From: Oscillospiraceae bacterium
GTDB taxonomy: Bacteria > Bacillota > Clostridia > Oscillospirales > Acutalibacteraceae
Assembly (NCBI GenBank): GCA_029098185.1
Contig: JAQXNV010000022.1
Coordinates: 124,001 to 188,000 of the forward strand
DNA length: 64,000 bases
Direction: 5' to 3'
Of the stretch, positions 25,172 through 34,325 are shown piece by piece. The translations under genes and the position numbers were made by a program. The first letter of the stretch is position 1. Every line of letters begins with the position of its first letter. Below the pieces are notes generated by a model. The model worked only from the letters and a program-made list of their open reading frames with translations, was not told the origin of the DNA and did not search any database.

Positions 25172-25477
25172 ATGCGAAAAAAGAAAACCCCTATGCGCAA
25201 GTGCATCGGCTGCGGCGAGATGAAGCCAAAGCAGGAGCTGGTGCGGGTGGTGCGCGCGCCGTCGGTCACCGATGAGGATGGCGCGGTATTGCAGATGGGA
25301 GAAATTTCTCTGGACACCACCGGAAAAAAGTCGGGGAGAGGCGCTTATGTGTGCAAAAACCCGGCCTGTTTGCAGCAGGCACGAAAGGCACGGCGACTGG
25401 AGCGGGCCTTTTCCTGCAAGATCCCTGACGAACTGTATCAATCGCTGGAGAAGGAGATGAGCCAGATTGACGGATAA
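25172..25477 (+). CDS. rnpM: RNase P modulator RnpM (YlxR, DUF448)
   Basis: This 101-residue basic protein has the YlxR signature: P-x-RKCIGC near the N-terminus, then GRGAYVCKNPACLQQA near 57-72 and a Lys/Arg-rich helix. In Firmicutes YlxR binds the RNase P RNA and modulates its activity. Two adjacent ATGs (25169, 25172) are possible; GAGGTG gives better spacing to 25172. It overlaps the next gene by 11 bases, in the classic nusA-ylxR-ylxQ-infB order. Confidence 0.9.
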   Translation: MRKKKTPMRKCIGCGEMKPKQELVRVVRAPSVTDEDGAVLQMGEISLDTTGKKSGRGAYVCKNPACLQQARKARRLERAFSCKIPDELYQSLEKEMSQIDG

Positions 25478-25799
25478 GCTGTGTTCCTATTTGGGCCTTG
25501 CCCGCCGGGCGGGCCGGTTGTCCATGGGGAATGATCCGGTTTTAGAATCGCTGGGAAAGCGTCAATCTAGTCTGGTGCTGGCGGCAAGAGACCTGTCGGA
25601 GCGGACGCTGCGCAAGATTACGGCTGCCGCACAGCAGGCACAGGTAAAGCTGCTGCAAACGCCTCTTTCCATGGAGGACCTTTCTTATGCCATTGGAAAG
25701 CGTGTAGGGATCGTATCTGTCAACGATGACGGTTTTGCACGGAAGATCGAGGAATTGTGTGATCAGGAGATATTAGCCCGCCGGGAGAGCGGAGATTAA
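25467..25799 (+). CDS. Ribosomal L7Ae-like protein YlxQ
   Basis: This 110-residue protein belongs to the L7Ae/L30e/S12e/Gadd45 RNA-binding family ([22 protein letters not shown] at the start, [12 protein letters not shown] in the middle). Such proteins bind kink-turn RNA; the exact target of YlxQ is not settled. It starts at a TTG (25467) with AAGGAG ten bases upstream, inside the end of rnpM. It sits at its usual place between rnpM and infB. Confidence 0.88.
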   Translation: MTDKLCSYLGLARRAGRLSMGNDPVLESLGKRQSSLVLAARDLSERTLRKITAAAQQAQVKLLQTPLSMEDLSYAIGKRVGIVSVNDDGFARKIEELCDQEILARRESGD

Positions 25800-25812
25800 A
25801 GGAGGAAGCGCG

Positions 25813-28152
25813 ATGGCTACAAAAAAGATTAAGCTCAACGAGGTCGCCAAGGCCTTGCATTTAGAAAATAAAGAAGTGATCGCTATGCTCAGTGATTTGG
25901 GCGGCGAGCTGAAAAAAGCAACCAGTGCCCTGACAGAGGAGGAGATGGATTTTCTTCTGGACCGGGCAACCAAGGCAAAGAGCGTAGAGAATTTTGATCG
26001 TTACTTTGCTGAGCTGGAGGATAAAACAGACGCAAAGGCAGAAAAAGCCTCCGGCAAAAACGATGGCCAAAAGAAGTCCGACAACAAGCAGGATAACAAA
26101 GGAACGGCCAGAAAGAACCAGAAATCCAATAACCAGAAGCAGGAGCAGAAATCCGATAATGACGCGCCGGTCAAGCGCCATGAAGGCCGCATTGTCGATA
26201 CAAGAGCGTCCAATGTCAATATCGACCGCTATAACGAAAAGTATGATCGTCTGGCCAACGAAAAGATCCGGACAGACAACGTGGTGCAAAAGCAGAAGCT
26301 GACCCAAAAGAGCAGCCAGTACCGCAATAAGCCAAAGCACGCAAAGCGGGAAACAGAAGCGGAACGCTTAAAGCGGATCCAACTGGAGCGTCAGAAGAAG
26401 CAGATGACCATCCAGGTGCCGGATGAGATCACCGTTGGCGAGCTGGCTCTGCGCCTGAAGGCAACTGCCGCTGAGGTCATTAAAAAGCTGATGATGCTGG
26501 GGGTCATGGCAACGGTCAACGATGTCATCGACTTTGACACAGCTTCCCTGGTGGCTATGGAATTCCACGCCAAGGTAGAAAAGGAGGTCATCGTCACCAT
26601 CGAGGAGCGGATCATCGACGACAGTGAGGATGAGGACGATAACCTGGTTCCCCGTGCGCCTGTCGTTGTCGTCATGGGCCACGTTGACCACGGTAAGACG
26701 TCTCTGTTGGATACGATCCGCAGCGCGCATGTTACCGATACAGAAGCCGGCGGCATCACCCAGCATATTGGTGCGTACCGTGTGCCGGTAGGCGACCGGG
26801 AGATCACCTTCCTGGATACCCCAGGCCACGCCGCTTTTACTACCATGCGTGCCAGAGGCGCACAGGTAACGGATATTGCCATCCTGGTCGTTGCCGCCGA
26901 CGACGGCATCATGCCCCAGACTGTCGAGGCCATCAACCACGCTAAGGCTGCCGGTGTTTCCATCATCGTTGCCATCAACAAGATGGATAAGCCAACGGCA
27001 AACCCGGAGCGCATCAAGGAGCAGTTGACCCAGTATGATCTGGTGCCGGAGGAGTGGGGCGGCGATACCCCCATCGTACCGGTTTCCGCCAAAACACGCC
27101 AGGGTATTGACGACCTGCTGGAAATGGTCTGCCTGGTAGCGGACCTGAAGGAGCTCAAGGCAAACCCTGACAGAGCGGCTAAGGGTACCGTTATCGAAGC
27201 ACGTCTGGATAAGGGCAGAGGGCCTATCGCTACGGTGCTGGTGCAAAATGGTACGCTCCATGTCGGCGACATCATCGTAGCCGGCACTACCGTTGGCCGT
27301 GTCCGTGCCATGACCGATCACAAGGGTATGCGTGTAAAGGAAGCTGGTCCTTCTGTGCCGGTTGAGATCACCGGTCTGGACGATGTGCCCGTAGGCGGCG
27401 ACATCTTCAATGCCGTTTCCGATGAGCGTCTGGCCAGAGAGCTGGTAGAGCAGCGGAAGAATCAGGAGAAGGAAGCCCGCTTTAACGCCCAGACAAAGGT
27501 GACGCTGGATAATCTGTTTGATCAGATGCAGCAGGGCGAGATGAAGGAACTGCAGGTCATCGTCAAGGCTGACGTGCAGGGCTCTTTTGAAGCGGTAAAG
27601 CAGTCCTTGGAGAAGCTGTCCAACGACGAAGTTCGGGTAGCGGTCATCCACGGCGGCGTCGGCGCCATCAACGAGACCGACGTCATGCTGGCCAGCGCTT
27701 CCAATGCCATCATCATCGGCTTTAACGTCCGTCCGGATTCCGTGGCAGAGGAGACCGCAAAGCGGGACGGCGTGGATATTCACCTGTACCGCATCATCTA
27801 CGAGTGCATCGAGGAAGTCGAATCTGCAATGAAGGGTATGCTGGCGCCGAAGTACCGGGAAGTTTCCTACGGCAAAGCCGAGTGCCGCGAGGTCTACAAG
27901 ATCACCAATGTGGGCATGGTTATGGGTTCCTACGTTACCCAGGGCAAGATCGTCCGGAACTCTCTGGTTCGGGTCGTCCGGGATGGCATCATCGTTGCCG
28001 ACGACAAGATCGCTTCCCTGCGCCGCTTTAAGGATGATGTGAAGGAAGTGGCCGAAGGCTACGAGTGCGGCGTATTTCTGGAGAAGTTCAGCGATGTTCG
28101 CGTGGGCGACGTGTTCGAATCCTATGAAATGGAAGAATATCGCGAGGATTAA
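25813..28152 (+). CDS. infB: Translation initiation factor IF-2
   Basis: IF-2 is the GTPase that brings fMet-tRNA to the 30S subunit and promotes 50S joining. The 779-residue protein has an N-terminal IF2_N module, a long Lys/Gln/Asn-rich linker (about 70-190), a second IF2_N module, and the G domain with GHVDHGKT (289-296), DTPGHAAF and NKMD. Domains II, III and IV follow to the C-terminus. AAAGGAGG precedes the ATG. The gene is complete and 13 bp after ylxQ. Confidence 0.96.
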   Translation: MATKKIKLNEVAKALHLENKEVIAMLSDLGGELKKATSALTEEEMDFLLDRATKAKSVENFDRYFAELEDKTDAKAEKASGKNDGQKKSDNKQDNKGTARKNQKSNNQKQEQKSDNDAPVKRHEGRIVDTRASNVNIDRYNEKYDRLANEKIRTDNVVQKQKLTQKSSQYRNKPKHAKRETEAERLKRIQLERQKKQMTIQVPDEITVGELALRLKATAAEVIKKLMMLGVMATVNDVIDFDTASLVAMEFHAKVEKEVIVTIEERIIDDSEDEDDNLVPRAPVVVVMGHVDHGKTSLLDTIRSAHVTDTEAGGITQHIGAYRVPVGDREITFLDTPGHAAFTTMRARGAQVTDIAILVVAADDGIMPQTVEAINHAKAAGVSIIVAINKMDKPTANPERIKEQLTQYDLVPEEWGGDTPIVPVSAKTRQGIDDLLEMVCLVADLKELKANPDRAAKGTVIEARLDKGRGPIATVLVQNGTLHVGDIIVAGTTVGRVRAMTDHKGMRVKEAGPSVPVEITGLDDVPVGGDIFNAVSDERLARELVEQRKNQEKEARFNAQTKVTLDNLFDQMQQGEMKELQVIVKADVQGSFEAVKQSLEKLSNDEVRVAVIHGGVGAINETDVMLASASNAIIIGFNVRPDSVAEETAKRDGVDIHLYRIIYECIEEVESAMKGMLAPKYREVSYGKAECREVYKITNVGMVMGSYVTQGKIVRNSLVRVVRDGIIVADDKIASLRRFKDDVKEVAEGYECGVFLEKFSDVRVGDVFESYEMEEYRED

Positions 28153-28198
28153 GGGAAATCGTAACGAAAGAGATTACTTTTGAAAAGAGGGATGTATT

Positions 28199-28573
28199 GT
28201 GCCAGGCCATCGAATGGAACGGATTACGGAAGATGTTCATCGGGAGCTGACGGCCATTTTCCGGGAATTGAAGGACCCCCGGGTCCATCAGAGTATGCTG
28301 AGCATCGTGCGGGTAGAGGTGACCAATGATTTGTCCCATTGCACCGTATATGTCAGCTCCATGCAGGGGATGGAAGCGTGTAAAGCAGCGTGTGTCGGAC
28401 TAAAATCTGCCGCTGGCTTTATGCGGAGCGAGCTGGGCCATCGGCTGAAGCTGCGCCATGTGCCGCAGCTCCACTTTGTGGCCTCGGATTCCATCGAATA
28501 CAGTGCCAACATCAACAAGCTGCTCCATGACTTAAAGGTACGAGGTGATGACGATGACGGCATCGCTGAATAA
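28199..28573 (+). CDS. rbfA: Ribosome-binding factor A
   Basis: This 124-residue KH-fold protein assists late 30S maturation at the 16S rRNA 5' helix. It shows the expected RMERITEDVHRELTAIFRELKDPR start and the RHVPQLHFVASDSIEY segment near 83-98. The start is a GTG at 28199 with GAGGG upstream. The C-terminus (RGDDDDGIAE) overlaps the next gene by about 20 bases. Confidence 0.93.
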   Translation: MPGHRMERITEDVHRELTAIFRELKDPRVHQSMLSIVRVEVTNDLSHCTVYVSSMQGMEACKAACVGLKSAAGFMRSELGHRLKLRHVPQLHFVASDSIEYSANINKLLHDLKVRGDDDDGIAE

Positions 28574-29543
28574 CATTGTAGCCCTGCTCACCCAGCAGGA
28601 AAACGTAACGGTCATCAGCCACCGTTCCCCCGACGGGGATACGCTTGGCTCTGCTGTTGCCCTGGGACTGGCCTTGCGGCAGGCGGGAAAAGACGTAGAC
28701 TTTTTGTGTCACGACCAGATCCCCCAGAAGTTTCATTATCTGTTTGCGCCGGCACCGGAATGGCTGAAACGAAAAGAGGATCCTATCGCCGCAGCAAAGG
28801 GACGGTTCCTCATTGCAGTAGACGTTGCTGATCCAAAGCTCATGGGGGATTCGCTCCAGGCGCTCTCAGACCAGATCGACCTGTGCATTGACCATCACAA
28901 GATGAGCGTGGAGTTTGCCAAAGTGACGTATCGAGAGGCCGATTCGGCCGCCACCGGCGAGATCATTTATACATTGCTGTGCCAGATGGGCACGACGATC
29001 ACCCCGGAGATCGCCGGATGTATTTACACGGCTGTTTCCACCGATACCGGCTGCTTTAAATACGTCAACACCACGCCGCGGACGCTTCGGATCGCCGCCG
29101 ATATGGTAGAATCCGGCGCGCCAGCATCCGACATCAACCGCTGGATGTTCGACACCATTACCAGAGGCCGATTGGAGCTGCAAAAGCTGGCCCTGGAAAC
29201 GCTGGAATATCCTTATGACGGCCGCTGTGTCACCATGGTCATCAGCCGGGAGATGATGAAGCAGGCCGGTGCTTCCGGCGAGGATGTAGAGGGCATCAAC
29301 GGCATCCCCCGCCAGATCGATGGAGCACTGGTGGGGATCACCATCCGGGAGAAGAAAAGCGGCGGATATAAGATCTCCATGCGGAGCCAGCCGCCGGTGG
29401 ACAGTTCTGCCATCTGCGCTGTATTTGGCGGCGGCGGCCATGTGGGCGCGGCAGGGTGTACCTTTGACGAGCCCCTGGAGTGTGTCAAGGAAAAGCTGGT
29501 CAAGGCTGTGGGAGACTACTTCACAGCCCATGGGATCCTTTAG
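28554..29543 (+). CDS. nrnA: DHH/DHHA1 phosphoesterase NrnA (oligoribonuclease/pAp phosphatase)
   Basis: This 329-residue enzyme degrades short RNA oligonucleotides and dephosphorylates pAp. Family motifs are present: SHRSPDGDTLGS (near 22-33), VDVA, DHHK (near 115-118) and the C-terminal GGGGHVGAAG of the DHHA1 domain (near 293-302). I choose the ATG at 28554 because GAGGTG (28542-28547) is six bases upstream; GTG 28545 and ATG 28548 in the same frame are too close to it. It lies in the rbfA-nrnA-truB-ribF order common in Firmicutes. Confidence 0.9.
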   Translation: MTASLNNIVALLTQQENVTVISHRSPDGDTLGSAVALGLALRQAGKDVDFLCHDQIPQKFHYLFAPAPEWLKRKEDPIAAAKGRFLIAVDVADPKLMGDSLQALSDQIDLCIDHHKMSVEFAKVTYREADSAATGEIIYTLLCQMGTTITPEIAGCIYTAVSTDTGCFKYVNTTPRTLRIAADMVESGAPASDINRWMFDTITRGRLELQKLALETLEYPYDGRCVTMVISREMMKQAGASGEDVEGINGIPRQIDGALVGITIREKKSGGYKISMRSQPPVDSSAICAVFGGGGHVGAAGCTFDEPLECVKEKLVKAVGDYFTAHGIL

Positions 29544-29581
29544 TAGAGCGAAAAAGCAGGGAACGAGAAAGGAGCGAGATC

Positions 29582-30496
29582 GTGGACGGAATTCTAGTCA
29601 TTGACAAACCAAAAGCATATACTTCTTTTGATGTTGTCGCAGTGATGCGAAAACTGTGCGGGGAGAAAAAAATCGGCCATACGGGAACGCTGGATCCCAT
29701 GGCCACCGGCGTCCTGCCGATTTTGGTGGGAAAAGCCACTCGGTGCGCGCCTTTTATCGACGACACCGACAAAGAATATGAGGCGGAATTTCAGCTTGGC
29801 CTTTCTACCGATACCCAGGACATTACCGGCACCGTCGTGTCCAAAACGCCCCACCGGGTGACCCGGGAAGAGATCGAGGCGGTCCTGCCGCGGTTTCGGG
29901 GGGAGATCTTACAGCTTCCGCCCATGTACTCGGCGGTGCAGATCGACGGTAAGCGGTTGTATTCCCTGGCCCGCCAGGGGATCGAAGTGGAGCGGGAAAA
30001 GCGTCCGGTGACCATCTATCAGTGCGATCTGCTGTCCTTTGACGAGGAGACCCAGCGTGGGCGGCTGCTCATCATGTGCTCAAAGGGCACCTACATACGG
30101 ACCCTTTGTTCCGACATCGGTCAGGCGTTGGGCAGCCTCGGCGTTTTGACCAGCCTGCGGCGGACAGTGGCCTGCGGATTTTCTCTGCGGTATGCGCTGC
30201 CGCTGGAAAAAGCCAGGGAGATCGTTGCGTCCGGCGGCTCCATGAAAGAATATCTATTGCCCATTGAGGCCGTCTTTGCCGATGTGCCAAAGGTGAAGAT
30301 CACTGCTGCCCAAATGACCCGCTTCTGCAATGGCGGCGCCCTGAGCCTGGAGCGGACGAAAATCCCGCCGGCGGATTGGCTGGAGGGCCGCACCTACCGG
30401 GTGATTTCGCCGGAGGAAGAGTTTTTGGGATTGGGGCAGATCAGCCGGAAAAATGATGAGCTGAAGATCCTGCGGCTGTTTTATGGGGCGCCTTGA
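29582..30496 (+). CDS. truB: tRNA pseudouridine(55) synthase TruB
   Basis: This 304-residue enzyme makes pseudouridine 55 in the T-loop of tRNAs. The catalytic Asp is in HTGTLDPMATGVLP (Asp 38); the substrate-binding Tyr is in LPPMYSAVQIDGKRLY (near 115). A C-terminal PUA-like part follows. It starts at a GTG at 29582 after AAAGGAG (29568-29574). The stop almost touches the ribF start. Confidence 0.94.
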   Translation: MDGILVIDKPKAYTSFDVVAVMRKLCGEKKIGHTGTLDPMATGVLPILVGKATRCAPFIDDTDKEYEAEFQLGLSTDTQDITGTVVSKTPHRVTREEIEAVLPRFRGEILQLPPMYSAVQIDGKRLYSLARQGIEVEREKRPVTIYQCDLLSFDEETQRGRLLIMCSKGTYIRTLCSDIGQALGSLGVLTSLRRTVACGFSLRYALPLEKAREIVASGGSMKEYLLPIEAVFADVPKVKITAAQMTRFCNGGALSLERTKIPPADWLEGRTYRVISPEEEFLGLGQISRKNDELKILRLFYGAP

Positions 30497-30497
30497 G

Positions 30498-31418
30498 ATG
30501 AAGATCCTGAAAACCCTAGATGCTCATCCTCTTCCACCTCGATCGACCTCGGTGGCCATCGGCTGCTTTGACGGTGTTCACCTAGCGCATCGGCAGATCC
30601 TGGAGCGCGTCATCCGCGATAAACAGACTGGCCTTTCTCCGGCGGTGTTCACCTTTGACCAGAACCCCGACGACGGCGGCAAGGGGATGCCCCTTTTGAT
30701 GACCACCGAGGAAAAACTGTCCCTTTTTGCCGAGCTTGGCATCGAGGTCGTTTTTCTCATGCAGTTCCAGTCGGTGCGGGAGATGTCGCCGGAGGACTTT
30801 GTGCGCACGGTGCTGAAAACACAATGCGGCGCGAAAAACGTCTGCTGCGGGTATAATTTCCACTTTGGCAAAGGCGGCAGCGGCAGTGCGGAAACGTTAC
30901 GGCAGCTTTGCCGGGCGGAAAAGATGAACGTGACAGTGCTGTCGGAGCTGGATCTACTGGAGGCGCCGGTCAGCTCTACCCGAATCCGAGGGCTGATCCA
31001 GTCCGGCGATTTGGATACGGCCAACGTTCTGTTGGGACGGCCCTTTTCCTTCAAGGCTCCGGTAGTCCACGGGCGAAAGCTGGGCAGGACCATCGGTGTG
31101 CCGACGATGAACCAGCCGTTGGCAGCAGGGTGTATCCACCCGAAAAACGGCGTTTATGTGTCGTCTGTGCTCCTCGACGGAAAACGCTATGGCAGTGTGA
31201 CCAATATCGGGATAAAGCCCACCGTTGGCGGGGAACAAGTCGCCGCGTCAGAAACCTGGATCTCGGGATTTTCCGGCGATTTATACGGCAAGACGGTGCG
31301 GGTGTTCCTGCATCATTATCTGCGGCAGGAGCAAAAATTCCCCACGCTGGACGTCCTGCGTGATCAGATCCAAAAAGATCAGCAGGCAGCGCTCCAGTGG
31401 CAGCGTGACCATCTTTAA
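30498..31418 (+). CDS. ribF: Bifunctional riboflavin kinase/FAD synthetase
   Basis: This 306-residue enzyme converts riboflavin to FMN and FAD. The N-terminal nucleotidyltransferase domain has IGCFDGVHLAHR (21-32) and SSTRIR (near 160); the C-terminal riboflavin kinase domain has GRTIGVPTMN (near 195) and NGVYVSS. The ATG at 30498 lies one base after the truB stop; an ATG at 30483 inside truB is possible but fits the family less well. It is last in the rimP operon, followed by a terminator. Confidence 0.93.
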   Translation: MKILKTLDAHPLPPRSTSVAIGCFDGVHLAHRQILERVIRDKQTGLSPAVFTFDQNPDDGGKGMPLLMTTEEKLSLFAELGIEVVFLMQFQSVREMSPEDFVRTVLKTQCGAKNVCCGYNFHFGKGGSGSAETLRQLCRAEKMNVTVLSELDLLEAPVSSTRIRGLIQSGDLDTANVLLGRPFSFKAPVVHGRKLGRTIGVPTMNQPLAAGCIHPKNGVYVSSVLLDGKRYGSVTNIGIKPTVGGEQVAASETWISGFSGDLYGKTVRVFLHHYLRQEQKFPTLDVLRDQIQKDQQAALQWQRDHL

Positions 31419-31452
31419 AAAAACCGGGTGCTATGGCATCCGGCTTTTGTTT
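31419..31452 (+). terminator. Intrinsic terminator after ribF
   Basis: CCGG-x-TGC pairs with GCA-x-CCGG around a short loop, with A-rich 5' flank and TTTTGTTT after it. Confidence 0.75.
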
Positions 31453-31475
31453 GCGCAATTTTGAACAAGAACTGC

Positions 31476-31523
31476 AAAAAACGCTGAACGTTTGCTAAAA
31501 AAGCAAGTGTTCAGCGTTTTTTT
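31476..31523. terminator. Bidirectional intrinsic terminator
   Basis: AAAAAACGCTGAAC-x-TTGC pairs with GCAA-xx-GTTCAGCGTTTTTT around a TAAAAAA loop. It ends the minus-strand MATE gene and backs up the ribF terminator. Confidence 0.88.
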
Positions 31524-32860
31524 CATTCCTTTGATGGAATCGGTAAAGCACGACGGCGATTTCGCAGCAGGAAGCATAGGGCCAGTGATGCAGTGACCGA
31601 TTCAGCCAGGATCATGACCCACCACAGGGCATCGGCGCCAAAGATAGTGGGCAACAGGAAGATCAGCACGCCGCTTACCGCAATGCCCCGGCAGATGGAC
31701 AGTAGCAGGGAAAGCTTTGCGTGGAGGATGGCTTGAAAGTAGTAGGAACTGAAGATGTTAAAGGGCAGCAGCAGGAAGGAAAGAAAGTAGACCCGCAGGA
31801 TGGGCGGCGCAATGGAAAGCACTTCCGGCGTGGCGTCCATGAACAGGTTGACCAGCGGCGTGGGGAAGAGCATCGTTGCGATAGCTACCAGCAGTCCCAG
31901 AAACAGGGCGGTGGCAGTGCCCAGAAGCAGTGTTTTTTGGACGCGCTTTGTTTTGCCAGCGCCGTAGTTCGTCGAGAGGATAGGCTGAGCCGCCTGGCCG
32001 ATACCGGCACCGCAGGCCTGGACCAGAGCCGCCACATTGGAGGCCACACCATAGACGGCCAGTGCGTTGCTGTCGGCATAGACCATGATCTGGTTATTGA
32101 ACAGGATGACGAGGATGCCGGAGGCCACATCGACGATGAAAGCGGAAAAACCGGTGGTGAAGATGGAACCGATCTTGCGGAAAAAATGGTGTGGCCGGAC
32201 AAACCGGAGCTGACATTTTTTCGTCACGAAATGGAGCAGTACGATGATGGTGGTGATCACTTGTCCCAGAGCGGTGGCTAGACCTGCGCCGAAAACACCC
32301 ATGTCGCAGACAAAGACGAAGAAGATGTCGCCGAAGATATTGAACCCGCCGCCGGCAACGACAGCTATCGTTGCCAGTCCCGGCGCATGGTCATTGCGAA
32401 TGAAGGCGGTGAGAAACGGCGTCAGGATAAAGAGGGGCAGCACCAGCTTGATACAAAACACATAGCGCAGACCCAGCTCTAGGAAGGACCCTCTGGCGCC
32501 GAACAGCATCAGCATTTGGCGGTCAAAAAACAAGGTGACGAGCCATGCAGTGGCGGCGATCACCGCAACGCCGATGGAAGCTGCCGTGAAAAATTGATCG
32601 CCCCGTTCCTTGTCACCAGCGCCCCGGGCAGAGCTCATCAGCACCGAGCCGCCAATGCCGAATAGCGTACCCAGGCTGAAGATCGTAGACCACAGGGGCA
32701 GTACCGTTGTCAAGGCGGCAGTACCGTCGGGACCTTCGTATTGGCCCACAGCGATCATATCTACGAGAGAGTAAATGCAGATGATGAGCGCGCTGCCAAA
32801 GCAGGTGGCCAGATACTTAAAGTAGATCTTGTGGATACTGCCGTGAAGTAGATTTGCCAT
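31523..32860 (-). CDS. MATE family efflux transporter
   Basis: This 445-residue integral membrane protein has about twelve hydrophobic helices in two similar halves, as in the MATE (MatE-MatE) family. Members export cationic drugs, toxins or metabolites using Na+ or H+ gradients; the substrate here is unknown. AAAGGAGG lies before the ATG. Its leader has a near-consensus promoter and a strong intrinsic terminator upstream of the ribosome-binding site, so expression is probably controlled by attenuation. It is downstream of degV on the same strand. Confidence 0.88.
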   Translation of the reverse strand: MANLLHGSIHKIYFKYLATCFGSALIICIYSLVDMIAVGQYEGPDGTAALTTVLPLWSTIFSLGTLFGIGGSVLMSSARGAGDKERGDQFFTAASIGVAVIAATAWLVTLFFDRQMLMLFGARGSFLELGLRYVFCIKLVLPLFILTPFLTAFIRNDHAPGLATIAVVAGGGFNIFGDIFFVFVCDMGVFGAGLATALGQVITTIIVLLHFVTKKCQLRFVRPHHFFRKIGSIFTTGFSAFIVDVASGILVILFNNQIMVYADSNALAVYGVASNVAALVQACGAGIGQAAQPILSTNYGAGKTKRVQKTLLLGTATALFLGLLVAIATMLFPTPLVNLFMDATPEVLSIAPPILRVYFLSFLLLPFNIFSSYYFQAILHAKLSLLLSICRGIAVSGVLIFLLPTIFGADALWWVMILAESVTASLALCFLLRNRRRALPIPSKE

Positions 32861-32885
32861 AAAATACCTCCTTTTGGGTCATTGT

Positions 32886-32938
32886 GAAAAAGAAAAAGGC
32901 CAGAAAAGATACACAGGCGCACCTGGCATCTTTTCCAG
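32886..32938 (-). terminator. Intrinsic terminator in the MATE leader (attenuator)
   Basis: On the minus strand CTGGAAAAGAT (32938-32928) pairs with ATCTTTTCTGG (32910-32900) over 11 bp with two G-U pairs. The inner AGG/CCT adds to the stem, and CCTTTTTCTTTTTC follows. It lies after a promoter and 26 bp before the MATE start codon. It could instead merely end degV. Confidence 0.8.
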
Positions 32939-32978
32939 CCTTGCAATTGCGATTGCAGACCCTCCGATGATTGGCTCT

Positions 32979-33007
32979 ATTGTAGCATGGCATTTTTTCT
33001 TTGTCAA
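32979..33007 (-). promoter_or_regulatory. Strong sigma-A promoter of the MATE gene
   Basis: On the minus strand TTGACA (33007-33002) and TACAAT (32984-32979) are 17 bp apart. The predicted leader is about 110 nt. Confidence 0.85.
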
Positions 33008-33017
33008 CAGCAAATAG

Positions 33018-33881
33018 CTACTGCTTTTTTCCTATGTAAAGGATAGCAACGATCCCGGGGCCGGTGTGGGCGCCGATAATAGGGCCGACCATGGTGATGG
33101 CCACATTTTTGACGCCGGTTTTTTCCTTGATCTGCTTGGCACAATATTCGGCGTCCTCCAGACAATCTCCATGGGCCACATAGACAGTGCCTCGGTCCGG
33201 AAGATAAGATTGTGCAAATCGGTCCACCAGATAGTCGATGGAAGCTTTCCGGCCCCGGACTTTATCGACAGGAACGAGGGCGCCATGTTCATCCATGCGG
33301 ATAATGGGCTTGATGCCCAGCACACCGCCGATGACTGCTGATGCCGCAGAGATCCGGCCGCCTCGCTTTAAATGGTTCAAATCGTCTACGGTGACCCAGT
33401 GCTGAATGTTGCTGCGGGCTTCCATGGCCCAATTGAAAACGTAATCGAGAGATTTCCCCTGCCGGCGCAAAGCGACACATTCCTCTACCAGCAAGCCTTC
33501 GCCGCGGCTGGCGGCGAGGGAATCGACGACGAGGACTTTTCGGTCGGGATACTGTTCCATCATTTCTTTTGCGGCAAGACAAGCGTTGTTGTAGCTGCCG
33601 GTGAGGGCGGACGAGAAACAGATGAACAGCAGATCCTGTCCACTTTCCAGAACAGGGGCAAACCAGTCCTCGTACTGGGCAGCGGGGATTTGAGAGGTGG
33701 TGGGCATTTTGCCTTGCCGCATGGCCTGGTAGAAATCATTTGGGGACAGATCCTCATCTGCCGGGGTGTGGCGATACGTCTGGCCGTCGATCACATATTC
33801 CATGGGCAGTACGGTGATGTCCAGCGCTGTTACATCCTGCGGGAGAAAATCGGTAGTGGCGTCGGTAAAAATTTGATACAT
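33018..33881 (-). CDS. DegV family fatty-acid-binding protein
   Basis: This 287-residue protein belongs to the DegV family (EDD fold). The N-terminal Rossmann-like domain includes TDATTDF near residue 6 and TSQIPAAQYEDWF near 62; the second domain carries DDLNHLKRGGRI near 160. Related proteins bind fatty acids and in some Firmicutes (FakB) present them to the FakA kinase for phospholipid synthesis. Whether this one is a FakB cannot be told. I start at the ATG at 33881 after AAAGGAG; six further codons upstream are open. Confidence 0.88.
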   Translation of the reverse strand: MYQIFTDATTDFLPQDVTALDITVLPMEYVIDGQTYRHTPADEDLSPNDFYQAMRQGKMPTTSQIPAAQYEDWFAPVLESGQDLLFICFSSALTGSYNNACLAAKEMMEQYPDRKVLVVDSLAASRGEGLLVEECVALRRQGKSLDYVFNWAMEARSNIQHWVTVDDLNHLKRGGRISAASAVIGGVLGIKPIIRMDEHGALVPVDKVRGRKASIDYLVDRFAQSYLPDRGTVYVAHGDCLEDAEYCAKQIKEKTGVKNVAITMVGPIIGAHTGPGIVAILYIGKKQ

Positions 33882-33902
33882 GGGACACGCTCCTTTCAAA
33901 GG

Positions 33903-33950
33903 AAAGAGGTTTTTTCAATAAAGAAAGACCTCCGGTCGAACCAGAGGTCT
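33903..33950 (-). terminator. Intrinsic terminator downstream of the 6S RNA candidate
   Basis: On the minus strand AAGACCTC-x-GGT pairs with ACC-x-GAGGTCTT around TCG, followed by TCTTTATT. It lies between the RNA candidate and degV, and could end the RNA or attenuate degV. Confidence 0.75.
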
Positions 33951-33979
33951 TGGATTTGTCAAACGAAAGCCCGCCCGGC

Positions 33980-34165
33980 CGTAATGTGCTAGAATAACCT
34001 GCTACTCAATTAGCAGGTGGGTGCTATCCCAATGGGTTCGTGCTCCCTTCGTCCGGATAAACCGGGAGGTCTGCAGTCCGCCACCGGAGAACGGCTCCCG
34101 AAAAAAAGGTTGTAGGGTTACTTACGCAACGGTCCGCGAACCAGGCAGGAGTTTCATTTCAATGA
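33980..34165 (-). ncRNA. ssrS: Probable 6S RNA
   Basis: The 444 bp between degV and the DUF1292 gene hold a structured minus-strand RNA of about 185 nt. Long-range pairing closes it: AACxCCTGC near the 5' end with GCAGGTT near the 3' end, then GGTTCG with CGAACC. Inside is a bubble with ACCCTACAACCTTTTT, a CGGGAG/CTCCCG arm and a CCGG/CCGG hairpin. Size, a long rod with a central bubble, and the end motifs resemble Firmicute 6S RNA, which mimics an open promoter and binds sigma-A polymerase. The call rests on remembered family features and has not been searched. Ends are approximate. Confidence 0.6.
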
Positions 34166-34325
34166 CATTATTTTATCACGTTCCCGCGAATTTTATTTTC
34201 TATAAAAGAAAATAAAAAAGGGAAACCGCTGGTTTGGCTGCCGAAAATGAAGCGGGATTTATGTGCAAAACTACAGAATTTTGCGACTGATTCTCCAATT
34301 TTTCCAGCAGATACCAAAAAAAGGT

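Noticed and set aside
26368..27783. Minus-strand open frame of 471 codons opposite infB
   Set aside because: Shadow of the infB G-domain coding sequence; no independent support.
32761..32946. A 61-codon minus-strand gene overlapping the MATE start
   Set aside because: It starts at a TTG 13 bases from a GGAGGG and runs out of frame into the MATE gene. It is kept only as a possible leader peptide in the attenuator finding.
33950..33970. Promoter for degV from the TTGACA-like sequence on the minus strand near 33961
   Set aside because: No -10 box lies 16-18 bp downstream; that stretch is the terminator hairpin.
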